In this document: piece by piece, positions 25,333 through 33,391 of the stretch
How the letters are laid out: every line of letters begins with the position of its first letter
Position numbering within the stretch: position 1 is the first letter of the stretch
Source: Microbulbifer taiwanensis
Lineage (GTDB): Bacteria > Pseudomonadota > Gammaproteobacteria > Pseudomonadales > Cellvibrionaceae
Length of the DNA: 64,000 bases
NCBI RefSeq assembly: GCF_014904815.1
Contig: NZ_JACZFR010000006.1
Location: 186,001 to 250,000 of the forward strand
Reading direction: 5' to 3'
The notes under the pieces: generated by a model
Told to the model about the DNA's origin: nothing
The model's input: only the letters and a program-made list of their open reading frames with translations
Databases searched by the model: none
Made by a program: the position numbers and the translations under genes

Positions 25333-26551
25333 TGGATTGTCCTATTGCCAGCTTATTGCGCTCCGCCCACTGGTGGCGCGCGTGACGCACGAAGACGGCG
25401 TCCCAGCTCTTGCGCGCGGCGTTCTGGCCGCGCCAGTAGATGATGAATTCCGGTACCAGGGAGAGGGCGAAATCCCTGTCTATTTCACACTGGTTGACCA
25501 GGTGACTCAAGCAGTCGCCACCCGGCTGCCAGTTGCGCCCAATGGGCTTGGCCACCGGGTTCTTCTCGATGCCCTGGCAGTAGTAGGCCCACTCCTCGCG
25601 CGCATACTCGATAAACAGTTCGCCCCAGCGCGCACTGTGGCCGCCGCGCTCGAGCCATTTGTAGATAAATTCCGGCAGCAACTCGGCGGCGAAGTTGGGA
25701 TTGATCGCCAGGCGCCTGAGCTGCTCCCAGGTGGGCTCACTGGGCTGCCAGTCGCGGGTCATGGCGGTGGGTTTGCGCTTCTCGATAAAGGGGGCGTCCT
25801 GCTTTTCCCAGTCCTCCATCACCCAGTCGTTGAACTCCAGGTCCCAGGAGATGGACTGCTTGCCGCTGTAGCGGTGGTAGTCGACGAAACGCTGCAGGCC
25901 GCGCTGTACAAAGGTACTGGGCACGCCTTCATCGGACAGCTTGCGCAGTGTGTCTTCGTTCGGGCGCCAGTCATGCGCCAGCGGCTGCTTGCGCTGTGCG
26001 GTGGCCCGGAAGGCTTCCCACTTGCTCTTCACCTGCTTCAGGAACAGGGAGCCAAAGGAGTGGCGGGGCTCGCCGCGCTCGCGCCAGTAGGTGACGAATT
26101 CCGGCAGCTGCTCGCGCACAAAATGCTCGGGCACGCCCAACTGGGCGATACGCGCCATTGTCTCGGCGTCCGGCTGCCAGCCGGGAGAGATGGTGTTGGC
26201 ACTGCGCGCAGTCGGCGCCTGGGGCGTCTGCTGCGGGCGGCTGTGCTCGCCGGGCAGGGCGAACTTGAGAATCTCGCTGCTGCCGTAGGGCGCCGCGCCC
26301 AGCAGCAGGGCGCCCTGGTTGCGCAGGCTGGTGGCTACCCGCTGGATATCCGTCGGTTGCCAGAAAGGCAACAGCTGTTGCAGTTGCCCGCCGTCGGCCG
26401 TGTACCAGTCGCGCCCGGGGTGGGGCTCCAGCGGCAGGAAGGGCAGCAGGTCTGCGAGCGCGGTCAGCAATACCGCCTCCTCCAGGCCGAGGGTGGCGGC
26501 CAGAGTGGGGGATATGCACAGAGGTCTTTCCGGGAGCAGGGGGTGTTTCAT
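25232..26551 (-). CDS. DnaT-like protein with four tandem ssDNA-binding repeats
   Basis: 439 residues. The N-terminal winged-helix-like domain (1-95) begins LLPERPLCISPTLAATLGLE, as in DnaT-like proteins. Four copies of a roughly 55-residue unit follow at about 125-180, 195-250, 268-323 and 341-396. Each has the pattern W-x-P at the start, then L..L, a LPEF..YW or equivalent, and a final W (for example DWQPSEPTWEQL to EEWAYY). One such unit is the usual DnaT C-terminal ssDNA-binding module. The tail is polar and disordered. Likely primosome function at restart; overlaps the P-like gene by 101 bases. Confidence 0.82.
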   Translation of the reverse strand: MKHPLLPERPLCISPTLAATLGLEEAVLLTALADLLPFLPLEPHPGRDWYTADGGQLQQLLPFWQPTDIQRVATSLRNQGALLLGAAPYGSSEILKFALPGEHSRPQQTPQAPTARSANTISPGWQPDAETMARIAQLGVPEHFVREQLPEFVTYWRERGEPRHSFGSLFLKQVKSKWEAFRATAQRKQPLAHDWRPNEDTLRKLSDEGVPSTFVQRGLQRFVDYHRYSGKQSISWDLEFNDWVMEDWEKQDAPFIEKRKPTAMTRDWQPSEPTWEQLRRLAINPNFAAELLPEFIYKWLERGGHSARWGELFIEYAREEWAYYCQGIEKNPVAKPIGRNWQPGGDCLSHLVNQCEIDRDFALSLVPEFIIYWRGQNAARKSWDAVFVRHARHQWAERNKLAIGQSNGKSQHTNTDNQRSDRQRTRDRSVLDIVTDTDW

Positions 26552-26603
26552 GGCGCGATTCTATCACCCCGCAAGTCCAGGGGCATGGCTCATTCAGGCC
26601 TGC

Positions 26604-27218
26604 CTATCGGGACTGGTAGTGGCTCAGAAACATGGCCGCGGTGCGTTCGGCGAGCGCGTGCCGCCCGGTGGCGTCCAGGATGGGCGCTACCTGAATCAAT
26701 TGCGGCCAGAAGCAACTGCCCTTGATCAGGCTGTGGATTTGGCTGGCAGCTATCTCCACTTCCAGCGGTTGCAGGCGATCGTCGGTGCGCGCGGCCTTGA
26801 TCCAGCGCTTGATGCCGGTCTCGAGAGCGGAGAATTTTTCCAGCTCCTCGCGCAATGCCTGGGGTTGGTGGAAGAAATGGTCGAAAGCCACCCGGTTCAG
26901 TTCGATATATTCCTGGCTGCAGATGGTCTCTATCTCTGACTCGATCAGTGCGCACAGCTGGGATTGCAGATCGGTCTCCGGGTCATAGGCGCCCTCCGGC
27001 AGCAAGGTCGCCTGCTGCCAGAGTTCGCCGATCAGCTCTACCACCAGCGCCTCCTTGCTGGCGAAATGGTTGTAGACGGTGCGCTTCGACACCTGTGCCC
27101 GTGCCGCCAGTTCGTCCATGCTGGTGCCCTGTACGCCCAGTTCCTGGAAGGTCTGCTTGGCCGCGTCCAGGATGGCCTGGCGCTTCATCTCACTTCTTGT
27201 CGGCTTTCTGTCGGTCAT
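26604..27218 (-). CDS. TetR/AcrR family transcriptional regulator
   Basis: 204 residues from the ATG at 27218; in-frame starts further upstream would add an unstructured leader. The helix-turn-helix is complete: ILDAAKQTFQELGVQGTSM, then LAARAQVSKRTVYNHFASKE, the canonical TetR signature. The ligand domain has LFxxxQA-type helices (LEVEIAASQIHSLIKGSCFWP), as in AefR-like TetR_C domains. It is divergent from an MBL-fold lipoprotein gene, with repeated GTATAGTTTACTT-like sites between them, so it probably represses itself and that gene. Confidence 0.9.
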   Translation of the reverse strand: MTDRKPTRSEMKRQAILDAAKQTFQELGVQGTSMDELAARAQVSKRTVYNHFASKEALVVELIGELWQQATLLPEGAYDPETDLQSQLCALIESEIETICSQEYIELNRVAFDHFFHQPQALREELEKFSALETGIKRWIKAARTDDRLQPLEVEIAASQIHSLIKGSCFWPQLIQVAPILDATGRHALAERTAAMFLSHYQSR

Positions 27219-27271
27219 CGGTTTCCACGCTTGGGACTGGGCAGTCGGTGCCGTTTTCATCATTGGGGTAA

Positions 27272-27338
27272 ATTTTACACTATACAGTTTACTTCTGGCG
27301 ATCTCGTGATTACACTGCACCGTATAGTTTACTTATGG
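27272..27338. promoter_or_regulatory. Probable TetR operator region between divergent genes
   Basis: TATACAGTTTACTTCTGG (27281) and CGTATAGTTTACTTATGG (27321) repeat at exactly 40 bases. CTATAC at 27280 and GTATAG at 27322 form an inverted pair. An AT-rich dyad GTAAATTTTAC lies just to the left. The layout fits a shared operator. Confidence 0.5.
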
Positions 27339-27345
27339 TGATTCA

Positions 27346-28422
27346 ATGAGAGTTCGCTGGTTGGCAATCGCGGGGTTTACGCTTATGGCTACAGGTCTGT
27401 TCAACGCGTGTACATCGAACACGGAGAAATTTAGCAATACATTCGCCGATGACCGGATCCGTTCGGGCAATATCTTCGAAATCGCCAAGGCCTATATCCG
27501 CGCCGAACGCACGGCGCCGATACCCGCGGCACCGCTGCCTCTGCGGCAGATACCGGCGGCGGAACTCGCCGCCCGGGATGGCGAGGCGGTTGTTTACCGG
27601 CTGGGGCATTCGACCTTACTGATGCGCCTGGATGGTGACTATGTCCTTACCGACCCGGTGTTCAGCGAGCGAGCCTCGCCGGTGCAGTGGATGGGGCCCA
27701 AACGCTTCCACCCGCTGCCTTTCGAGCTGGATGAGCTACCGGGCATCAAGGCGGTGGTGATCAGTCACGATCACTACGACCACCTGGACAGGGCCAGCGT
27801 GCTGGCGCTGGACGGCAGGGTGGAGCGCTTTATCGTGCCGCTGAAAGTGGGCAATCACCTGCGCCGCTGGGGCATCGCCGCCGACAAGATCGTCGAACTC
27901 GACTGGTGGCAGTCGGTGTCCGTCGGCAGCCTGAAATTCACCGCGACACCGGCGCAGCACTTCTCCGGCCGCGGCCTGATGGACAGGGACCAAACCCTCT
28001 GGGCCAGTTGGGTGATCGAGAGCCACGAGGCGCGCGTCTTCTTCAGTGGCGACAGTGGCTATTTCGACGGTTTCAGGGAAATCGGTGAGCGCTTCGGCCA
28101 CTTCGATCTGACCCTGATAGAGACGGGTGCCTACAACCACCTGTGGAGTCAGGTCCATATGCTGCCGGAGCAGAGTGTGCAGGCACATATCGATCTGCGC
28201 GGCAGGGTCATGCTGCCGATCCACAACAGCACCTTCGACCTGGCCCTACACGACTGGTATGAGCCGCTGGAGCGAGCGGCGATCGCCGCGGAGCAGTACG
28301 ACGTGCGGCTGGCGACTCCAATTATCGGCGCGCCCTTGAAACTGGGCGCACCCGGCGAAACCCCGGCGTGGTGGCGGGAGGGTGTTGCGCGTGACGCGTC
28401 GCTGGCAATCACTGAGTCCTGA
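27346..28422 (+). CDS. MBL-fold metallohydrolase, lipoprotein
   Basis: 358 residues. The leader ends in GLFNACTS, a plausible lipobox, so it is probably membrane-tethered in the periplasm. The metal site SHDHYDHLD (HxHxDH) is intact; further ligands are in TPAQHFSGRG, FFSGDSGY and LPIHNSTF. The sequence resembles the UlaG/NAPE-PLD-like (RomA) branch of the fold (lipid or phosphodiester hydrolases). Substrate unknown. The divergent TetR gene is its likely repressor. Confidence 0.87.
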   Translation: MRVRWLAIAGFTLMATGLFNACTSNTEKFSNTFADDRIRSGNIFEIAKAYIRAERTAPIPAAPLPLRQIPAAELAARDGEAVVYRLGHSTLLMRLDGDYVLTDPVFSERASPVQWMGPKRFHPLPFELDELPGIKAVVISHDHYDHLDRASVLALDGRVERFIVPLKVGNHLRRWGIAADKIVELDWWQSVSVGSLKFTATPAQHFSGRGLMDRDQTLWASWVIESHEARVFFSGDSGYFDGFREIGERFGHFDLTLIETGAYNHLWSQVHMLPEQSVQAHIDLRGRVMLPIHNSTFDLALHDWYEPLERAAIAAEQYDVRLATPIIGAPLKLGAPGETPAWWREGVARDASLAITES

Positions 28423-28468
28423 GTGTCGCTGCCCGGTCCCATTCTCAGAATAATATCTGTGCCAGCGC

Positions 28469-28499
28469 TTGCTCTGCCCTTGGGGGAAGCCCCTAAGCT
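28469..28499 (+). promoter_or_regulatory. MerR-family-type promoter before copA
   Basis: TTGCTC and TAAGCT are separated by 19 bases, the long spacer typical of CueR/MerR-activated promoters. The spacer contains the imperfect dyad GCTnnnCCC-TT-GGGnnnAGC. The start codon of the copper ATPase follows 33 bases later. No CueR gene is present in the window. Confidence 0.5.
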
Positions 28500-28531
28500 C
28501 CGCGCCACTGATCCATGGCTAGGATAAGGAA

Positions 28532-30766
28532 ATGGCACAGAGCAAGCAGACCTTTACTCTCAGCGGCGCCTCGTGCGCCAGCTGCGTCAACAAGATAGAG
28601 CGCGCCCTGCAGCGGCTACCAGGCGTTGCCGAGGCGCGAGTCAACCTGGCGGAAAAGACGGTCGCGGTGCGGGGTACTGCCGCTGCGGACGCCTGCGTGC
28701 AGGCAATCGAAAATGCCGGCTACGGTGCGGCGCTGGCCAGGGTTGGCGAACGCGAGCTGCGCGAGCAGCAGCGGCAGGTGGACCGCGCCCACTATCGCGA
28801 ACTCCTGTGGCGCGCCGGGCTGGCCCTGGCCCTTGGGGGGCCGCTGATGGCCTGGGGCCTGCTCACCGGTGAGATGTCGGTGCACAACCCCGCACAGCAG
28901 CTGGCCTGGGGCGCCGTAGGCCTGCTCACGCTGGCAGTACTCATTTATTGCGGCGGCCACTTCTTCACCGGTGCCTGGAAGGCCTTCCGCCATCACAACG
29001 CCAATATGGACACACTGATTGCGCTGGGCACAGGCACTGCCTGGGCCTTCTCCATGCTGGTGGTGCTGGCGCCACAACTGTTACCGGCGTTGGCAAGGCA
29101 CGTCTACTTCGAGGCCAGCGCCATGATCATCGGCCTGATCAACCTGGGCCAGGCGCTGGAAATCCGCGCCCGCGGCAGGACCAGCGCCGCCGTTGAGAAG
29201 CTGTTGCAGTTGCAAGACGCCACTGCACGGGTACTGCGCGACGGCGAAGAGGTGGATGTGCCGGTGGAACAGGTACAACTCGGCGACCGCTTGCGGGTGC
29301 GCCCCGGAGAAAAAGTCCCGGTGGACGGCACCGTGATAGAGGGCAGCAGCCTGGTGGACGAGTCGATGCTCACCGGAGAGCCACTGCCGGTGCAGAAAAG
29401 CGAGGGTGACTTCCTCTCCTCCGGCACCCTGAACAGAAACGGCACGCTGCTGTTCACTGCGGAAAAGGTCGGCGCCGAGACTCGCCTGGCGCAGATTATC
29501 GAAATGGTGAAAAGCGCACAGAACTCCCGCGTGCCCATCGCCCGCCTCGCGGACACAATCTCCGCAGTGTTTGTGCCGGTGGTGATGATTGTCGCGGTGC
29601 TGGCGGCACTCGCCTGGTTCAACTGGGGGCCGGAGCCGAAAGTCGCGCATATGCTGGTGGTGGCCACCGCGGTACTGATCATTGCCTGCCCCTGTGCTTT
29701 GGGACTGGCAACACCCATGTCGGTGATGGTGGGTGTCGGCAAGGGCGCCGAGCACGGCGTGCTGGTACGCAACGGCAAGGCGCTGCAGCAGGCGAGCAAG
29801 CTGACCACGCTGGTGGTGGACAAGACCGGCACCCTCACCGAGGGCCGCCCCCGGGTTACCGACCTGCAGGCGGATGGCGACGAGCAGGAGCTGCTGCGCC
29901 TGTTGGCCAGCCTGGAGCAGGCCTCGGAACACCCGCTGGCGGAGGCCATAGTGGCCGAGGCGCGGGAGCGGGGCATGCGCCTGGGCAAGGTGCAGGACTT
30001 CGAGGCAATCACCGCCCACGGCGTTGCCGGCACAGTGGATGGCCGCGCGCTGCTGTTCGGCAACCGCAAGCTGATGCAGCGCGAAAATGTCGATGTCGCC
30101 CAGTGGCGGGAGGCCGCCGGCGCCCTGGCGGCCAAGGGCCGCACGGCCATCTACGCGGCCATAGACGGAGAGGCCGCCGGCATTATCGCGGTGGCGGACC
30201 CACTACGCGAAGATGCGAAATCGGCTATCAAAAGGCTCAAGCGCCTCGGCCTGGAAATCCAGATGCTTACCGGCGACAACCGCGCCACTGCGGAGGCGGT
30301 GGCCGCGCAGCTGGGCATAGACGCGGTGCACGCGGAACTGCTGCCGGAGGACAAGGAGAGCATCGTCGCCGAACTGCAGGCGAAGGGCGGGCATGTGGGC
30401 ATGGCCGGCGACGGCATCAACGACGCCCCGGCGCTGGCGCGCGCGCAGGTGGGCTTCGCCATAGGCGCCGGCACAGACGTGGCCATAGAGACCGCCGACG
30501 TGACATTGATGCGCTCCTCACTGCACGGCGTGGCGGACGCCATAGAGCTGTCGCGGGCCACGCTGCGCAATATCAAGCAGAATCTGTTCGGTGCCTTTGT
30601 CTACAACACCCTGGGCATACCCATCGCCGCCGGGCTCCTTTACCCGCTCACCGGCAGCCTGCTGAGCCCGGTGATCGCCGGCGCGGCCATGGCGCTGTCC
30701 TCGGTGACCGTGGTCAGCAATGCCAATCGCCTGCGCCTGTTCAAACCCTCGGAGGTGAGCGCATGA
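28532..30766 (+). CDS. copA: Copper-exporting P1B-type ATPase CopA
   Basis: 744 residues, inner membrane, exports Cu(I) from cytoplasm to periplasm. There is one N-terminal HMA domain with the CxxC site Cys15-Ala-Ser-Cys18; many relatives have two. The actuator motif is MLTGEPLPV, the transmembrane metal site is CPC in [13 protein letters not shown], the phosphorylation site is DKTGTLTEG, and the hinge is [11 protein letters not shown]. Its stop overlaps the start of the cupredoxin-like gene (ATGA). A MerR-type promoter precedes it. Confidence 0.96.
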   Translation: MAQSKQTFTLSGASCASCVNKIERALQRLPGVAEARVNLAEKTVAVRGTAAADACVQAIENAGYGAALARVGERELREQQRQVDRAHYRELLWRAGLALALGGPLMAWGLLTGEMSVHNPAQQLAWGAVGLLTLAVLIYCGGHFFTGAWKAFRHHNANMDTLIALGTGTAWAFSMLVVLAPQLLPALARHVYFEASAMIIGLINLGQALEIRARGRTSAAVEKLLQLQDATARVLRDGEEVDVPVEQVQLGDRLRVRPGEKVPVDGTVIEGSSLVDESMLTGEPLPVQKSEGDFLSSGTLNRNGTLLFTAEKVGAETRLAQIIEMVKSAQNSRVPIARLADTISAVFVPVVMIVAVLAALAWFNWGPEPKVAHMLVVATAVLIIACPCALGLATPMSVMVGVGKGAEHGVLVRNGKALQQASKLTTLVVDKTGTLTEGRPRVTDLQADGDEQELLRLLASLEQASEHPLAEAIVAEARERGMRLGKVQDFEAITAHGVAGTVDGRALLFGNRKLMQRENVDVAQWREAAGALAAKGRTAIYAAIDGEAAGIIAVADPLREDAKSAIKRLKRLGLEIQMLTGDNRATAEAVAAQLGIDAVHAELLPEDKESIVAELQAKGGHVGMAGDGINDAPALARAQVGFAIGAGTDVAIETADVTLMRSSLHGVADAIELSRATLRNIKQNLFGAFVYNTLGIPIAAGLLYPLTGSLLSPVIAGAAMALSSVTVVSNANRLRLFKPSEVSA

Positions 30767-31122
30767 GCCTGCTAATCAACCTGTTGGGCCTGGCGCTGAT
30801 CGCCGGCATCGTCTGGTGGTTCTGGCTGGCGAAGCGCAGGCCCTCGGTAGAAGCCGCGGAGCCCGCCGCATTGATTCTGGTGAAAGACGGCGTCTACGAA
30901 CCCGAGCGCATCCACATCGCCGCCGGCGCGGAAACCAAATTGCATTTCCTGCGCGAGGACCCCAGCCCCTGTGCCGAGTATGTGGTGTTTGCGGATCTGG
31001 ATGTGAGCGCACAGCTGGCGGTCGGGCGCGAGACTCTGGTGCACCTGCCGCCGCTGGCGGCGGGGGAATACGAGTTCACCTGCCAGATGCGTATGTATCG
31101 TGGCAGGCTGGTGGTGGAGTAG
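30763..31122 (+). CDS. Membrane-anchored cupredoxin-like protein
   Basis: 119 residues. One N-terminal transmembrane helix ([20 protein letters not shown]) is followed by a single periplasmic beta-sandwich resembling the Cupredoxin_1/EfeO-type domain. Possible copper ligands are Cys in [10 protein letters not shown], Cys in [10 protein letters not shown] and nearby methionines; the classical histidine at the loop is absent. It is translationally coupled to copA, so it may accept Cu(I) leaving the ATPase. This coupling suggests function; the biochemical role is inferred. Confidence 0.82.
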   Translation: MSLLINLLGLALIAGIVWWFWLAKRRPSVEAAEPAALILVKDGVYEPERIHIAAGAETKLHFLREDPSPCAEYVVFADLDVSAQLAVGRETLVHLPPLAAGEYEFTCQMRMYRGRLVVE

Positions 31123-31150
31123 CCCGGGAAAGCAGTACTGTTGCTCGACT

Positions 31151-31221
31151 GTAGGAGCCTGTTTGCAGGCGAATAGCGGGCCTGCGGCCCGCGATGCCGA
31201 GCTGGAGCCCGGCGTTCCCAG
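31151..31221. repeat. Composite palindromic repeat, copy 1
   Basis: GTAG, then the small hairpin GCCTG-TTT-GCAGGC, then GCGGGCCTGCGGCCCGC and a GCCGAGC/CCCGGC hairpin ending TTCCCAG. The 46-base part from 31176 recurs at 32569-32614 almost unchanged. It lies between the convergent cupredoxin and NTF2-like genes. Apparent protein-coding here is spurious. Confidence 0.7.
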
Positions 31222-31224
31222 AAG

Positions 31225-31716
31225 TTATTTGCTGGACCAGTGCACATGCACGATTTTCCAGCCGTCGCCGGTGCGCGCCAGTACCAGGGTTTCCATGCTC
31301 TGTAGATCCAGCGCCTTGCCCTTGAACTCGCCCTGCACCTGCGCGCGCCCGTAGGCGTAGGCGAGATCGCCCTGTTCGCGGACCTGTAGTTCCCGCTGGG
31401 TGATATTCATCTGCTTCAGGAAGGCCATATCCGCGGGCAGGTGGTGGCCAGCGTATTCGCTGGCCGAACGTTCGACACCACCGCCCTCGAAAATAACCAC
31501 GGCGTCCGCCAGCGCATCCATCACCGTCTGTTGGTCGCCCTCGCGCAGGGCGCGGTGGAAAGCCAGTACGGTTTTGCCGGCGCCACTTTCCAGCCCGGAA
31601 AACAGCGTCGGGTCCTTGTCCGCGTGATTTTTTTCGCCGTGGGCTGCGGCCAGCGGGGCGGCGCCGAGCAGGAGGCCGAGGCCCAGGGCGCGCAGGGGCT
31701 TGAAGAATCTTTGCAT
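31225..31716 (-). CDS. Exported NTF2-like (SnoaL/DUF4440-type) protein
   Basis: 163 residues from the ATG at 31716, preceded by GGGAAG. The signal peptide ends near APLAAAHG. The mature domain (about 45-160) has the NTF2-like pattern: a helix with VLAFHRALREGDQQTVMDALAD, then VVIFEGGGVERS and a C-terminal strand DGWKIVHVHWSS. His residues at both ends could bind metal. It is the last gene of the leftward copper run, close behind a cytochrome c. Function unknown. Confidence 0.75.
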   Translation of the reverse strand: MQRFFKPLRALGLGLLLGAAPLAAAHGEKNHADKDPTLFSGLESGAGKTVLAFHRALREGDQQTVMDALADAVVIFEGGGVERSASEYAGHHLPADMAFLKQMNITQRELQVREQGDLAYAYGRAQVQGEFKGKALDLQSMETLVLARTGDGWKIVHVHWSSK

Positions 31717-31729
31717 GGTTTTCTTCCCG

Positions 31730-32251
31730 TCAGTGGTGGTCGCCCGCGTCATCGTCGTCGCGCGCGGTGAGTATCTGGTATTGCTGTGCATTCAGGTCCG
31801 GTAGCTTCTGCAGGAAGGCCACCATGGCCCAGATACGCTGGTCGTCGTGGGTGGGGCCCCAGGCGGGCATGCCGGAGGCCTTGATGCCGTGCTTGATTAC
31901 CCAGAACTGGCGGCGCGGGTCCGCGGCTTTTTCCGTCAGGTCCGGCGGTGCCGGGTAGAGGCCGACACTGAGGTCGCTCTCTTCCAGGCCCGGTTTCAGG
32001 TGGCAGCCGGTGCACATGTCGTTGTAGTCGGGGCCGCCCATCAGCAGCAGTTCCGGATCGTCCAGTGCGGGCACCTCGATGGAGGCGGCCGCCCTGTCGA
32101 TGGACCTGTCGCGCAGTGTTTCCAGCGCCCAGTGGGTGAAGGCGGTGTGCCGCACGTCCGCGCCTACCGGATAGCTGCCCGAGTAGATAAAGGCCGCCAG
32201 GCCAGCGCAGGCGGCGATGGCGGCGAATAAAAGCGTCCTGATTGTTTTCAC
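31730..32251 (-). CDS. Cytochrome c, single heme, exported
   Basis: 173 residues. An N-terminal hydrophobic signal or anchor (LLFAAIAACAGLAAFIYSG) is followed by the heme site Cys80-Thr-Gly-Cys83-His84 in YNDMCTGCHLKPG. The axial methionine is probably in KASGMPAWGPTH. This small mono-heme protein is common in copper-resistance clusters with CopA/CopB. It may carry electrons to or from the multicopper oxidases, by inference. The His/Asp tail (RDDDDAGDHH) could bind metal. Confidence 0.85.
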   Translation of the reverse strand: MKTIRTLLFAAIAACAGLAAFIYSGSYPVGADVRHTAFTHWALETLRDRSIDRAAASIEVPALDDPELLLMGGPDYNDMCTGCHLKPGLEESDLSVGLYPAPPDLTEKAADPRRQFWVIKHGIKASGMPAWGPTHDDQRIWAMVAFLQKLPDLNAQQYQILTARDDDDAGDHH

Positions 32252-32293
32252 GTTTTTTCTCCGCGCAGGCTGGGGGCGGGGCCCCCGCCGCAG

Positions 32294-32545
32294 TTATTTT
32301 TCCGGTTGGTGACTGTCGCCGTGATGACCGGCGGAGTCGGACTCCTCGTGCAGCTGGTCCATACACTTTTTCATCATGGCCTGCATGACCGGGTCATTGG
32401 GGTCCATCTTCGAGTGGTCCATGTTTTCCATGGCTTCGCACTTGGGCTTTTCCCCTTTGTTTTTGTGCAGGCTGGGGTCGTGGGCCTGGGTTGCGGTGGC
32501 TGTGAACAGGGCGGCAAGCAGTATTGGGGCTGTGAGGCTTTTCAT
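32294..32545 (-). CDS. Small periplasmic Met/His-rich peptide, probable copper binder
   Basis: 83 residues with a signal peptide ending TATQAHD. The mature part has ENMDHSKMDPNDP, the same MDHSKMD unit repeated in the downstream-encoded CopA oxidase, plus MQAMMKKCMDQL and the His-rich tail HHGDSHQ. Two cysteines. Likely a Cu(I)/Cu(II) buffer in the periplasm. It lies between cytochrome c and CopB, with a palindromic repeat upstream. Confidence 0.78.
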   Translation of the reverse strand: MKSLTAPILLAALFTATATQAHDPSLHKNKGEKPKCEAMENMDHSKMDPNDPVMQAMMKKCMDQLHEESDSAGHHGDSHQPEK

Positions 32546-32568
32546 GGTGTTTCTCCGTAAAGTTTTGG

Positions 32569-32637
32569 GCGGGCCTGCGGCCCGCTATGCCGAGCTGGAG
32601 CTCGGCGTTCCCAGGGGCGGGCCTGAGGCCCGCCAGG
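32569..32637. repeat. Composite palindromic repeat, copy 2
   Basis: The 46-base core at 32569-32614 (starting GCGGGCCTGCGGCCCGC) repeats the element at 31176-31221. A further hairpin GGGCGGGCCTGAGGCCCGCC follows. It lies between CopB and the Met/His-rich peptide. Confidence 0.7.
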
Positions 32638-32651
32638 GCAAACACGAAGGG

Positions 32652-33380
32652 CTAGAACCAGGCCTTGAGGCCGATCACCCAGGTGGTCTCGCGGGTTTCG
32701 TGGCCATCTTCGCGGGCGAAGTCGGCGGCGCGGCCGAACTTGCGTTCGCGATGCACGCCGATATAGGGCGCGAACTGGCGCGTGAACTCGTAGCGCAGGC
32801 GCAATCCCGCCTCCATGTCCGAGAGGCCTGTGCCCAGTTCGTTTTCGCGGTCGTTCTGGCCGTAGAAATCCAGTTCGATTTCCGGACTGAGGATCAGCCT
32901 TTGCGTAAACAGCAGTTCGTACTCGGCGCCGACGCTGAAGCCGATATCGCCGTCCTCGCCGACAAACAGTGCCGAATCCACTTCGAAGAAATAGGGCGCC
33001 AGGCCCTGCAGGCCGATCACGCCCCAGTTCTTGCTCGGCCCGTTCTCCAGCTTGAAGTCGTGGCGCAGACCCATCTGCAGATCCCAGTAGGGGGCCACCG
33101 CGCGGCTGTAGAGCACCTGCAGCTCGGCGTTCTCGGTTTCGCCCTCTTCGCGTTCCAGTGTGCCCTTGAGCCACAGCTTGTCGCGGTCGCCGCCGAACCA
33201 GAGGTCGCCGTTGAAGGCCTGGCTGTCGTCCTCGCGCACTTCCAGCTGGTCGATATTGAGGAAGGTGAGCAGTGAGTCGTGGTCCATTACATGGTCCGGC
33301 GTACCTGTGCCGTGGTGTCCCTCTTGGGCTGCGGCGTTGGCGGCCAAAAGCAGTGCGCTGGTCATCAGTAGTTTTTTCAT
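32652..33380 (-). CDS. copB: Copper resistance outer-membrane protein CopB
   Basis: 242 residues from the ATG at 33380, with GGAG upstream; the signal ends near ANAAAQ. The mature N-terminus is His/Asp-rich (EGHHGTGTPDHVMDHD). The rest is the CopB/PcoB barrel: LDIDQ-like LNIDQLEVRE, then WLKGTLEREEGETENAELQVLYSRAVAPYWDLQ and WEYR-like RYEFTRQFAPYIGVHRE, ending in the aromatic KAWF. CopB works with CopA in periplasmic and outer-membrane copper tolerance. Only 11 bases separate it from copA. Confidence 0.93.
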   Translation of the reverse strand: MKKLLMTSALLLAANAAAQEGHHGTGTPDHVMDHDSLLTFLNIDQLEVREDDSQAFNGDLWFGGDRDKLWLKGTLEREEGETENAELQVLYSRAVAPYWDLQMGLRHDFKLENGPSKNWGVIGLQGLAPYFFEVDSALFVGEDGDIGFSVGAEYELLFTQRLILSPEIELDFYGQNDRENELGTGLSDMEAGLRLRYEFTRQFAPYIGVHRERKFGRAADFAREDGHETRETTWVIGLKAWF

Positions 33381-33391
33381 TTCATTTCTCC

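Noticed and set aside
31151-31221. Apparent short protein in the repeat (AELELGVPRS-type)
   Set aside because: This translation comes from a palindromic repeat and appears twice; it is a well-known type of false gene.
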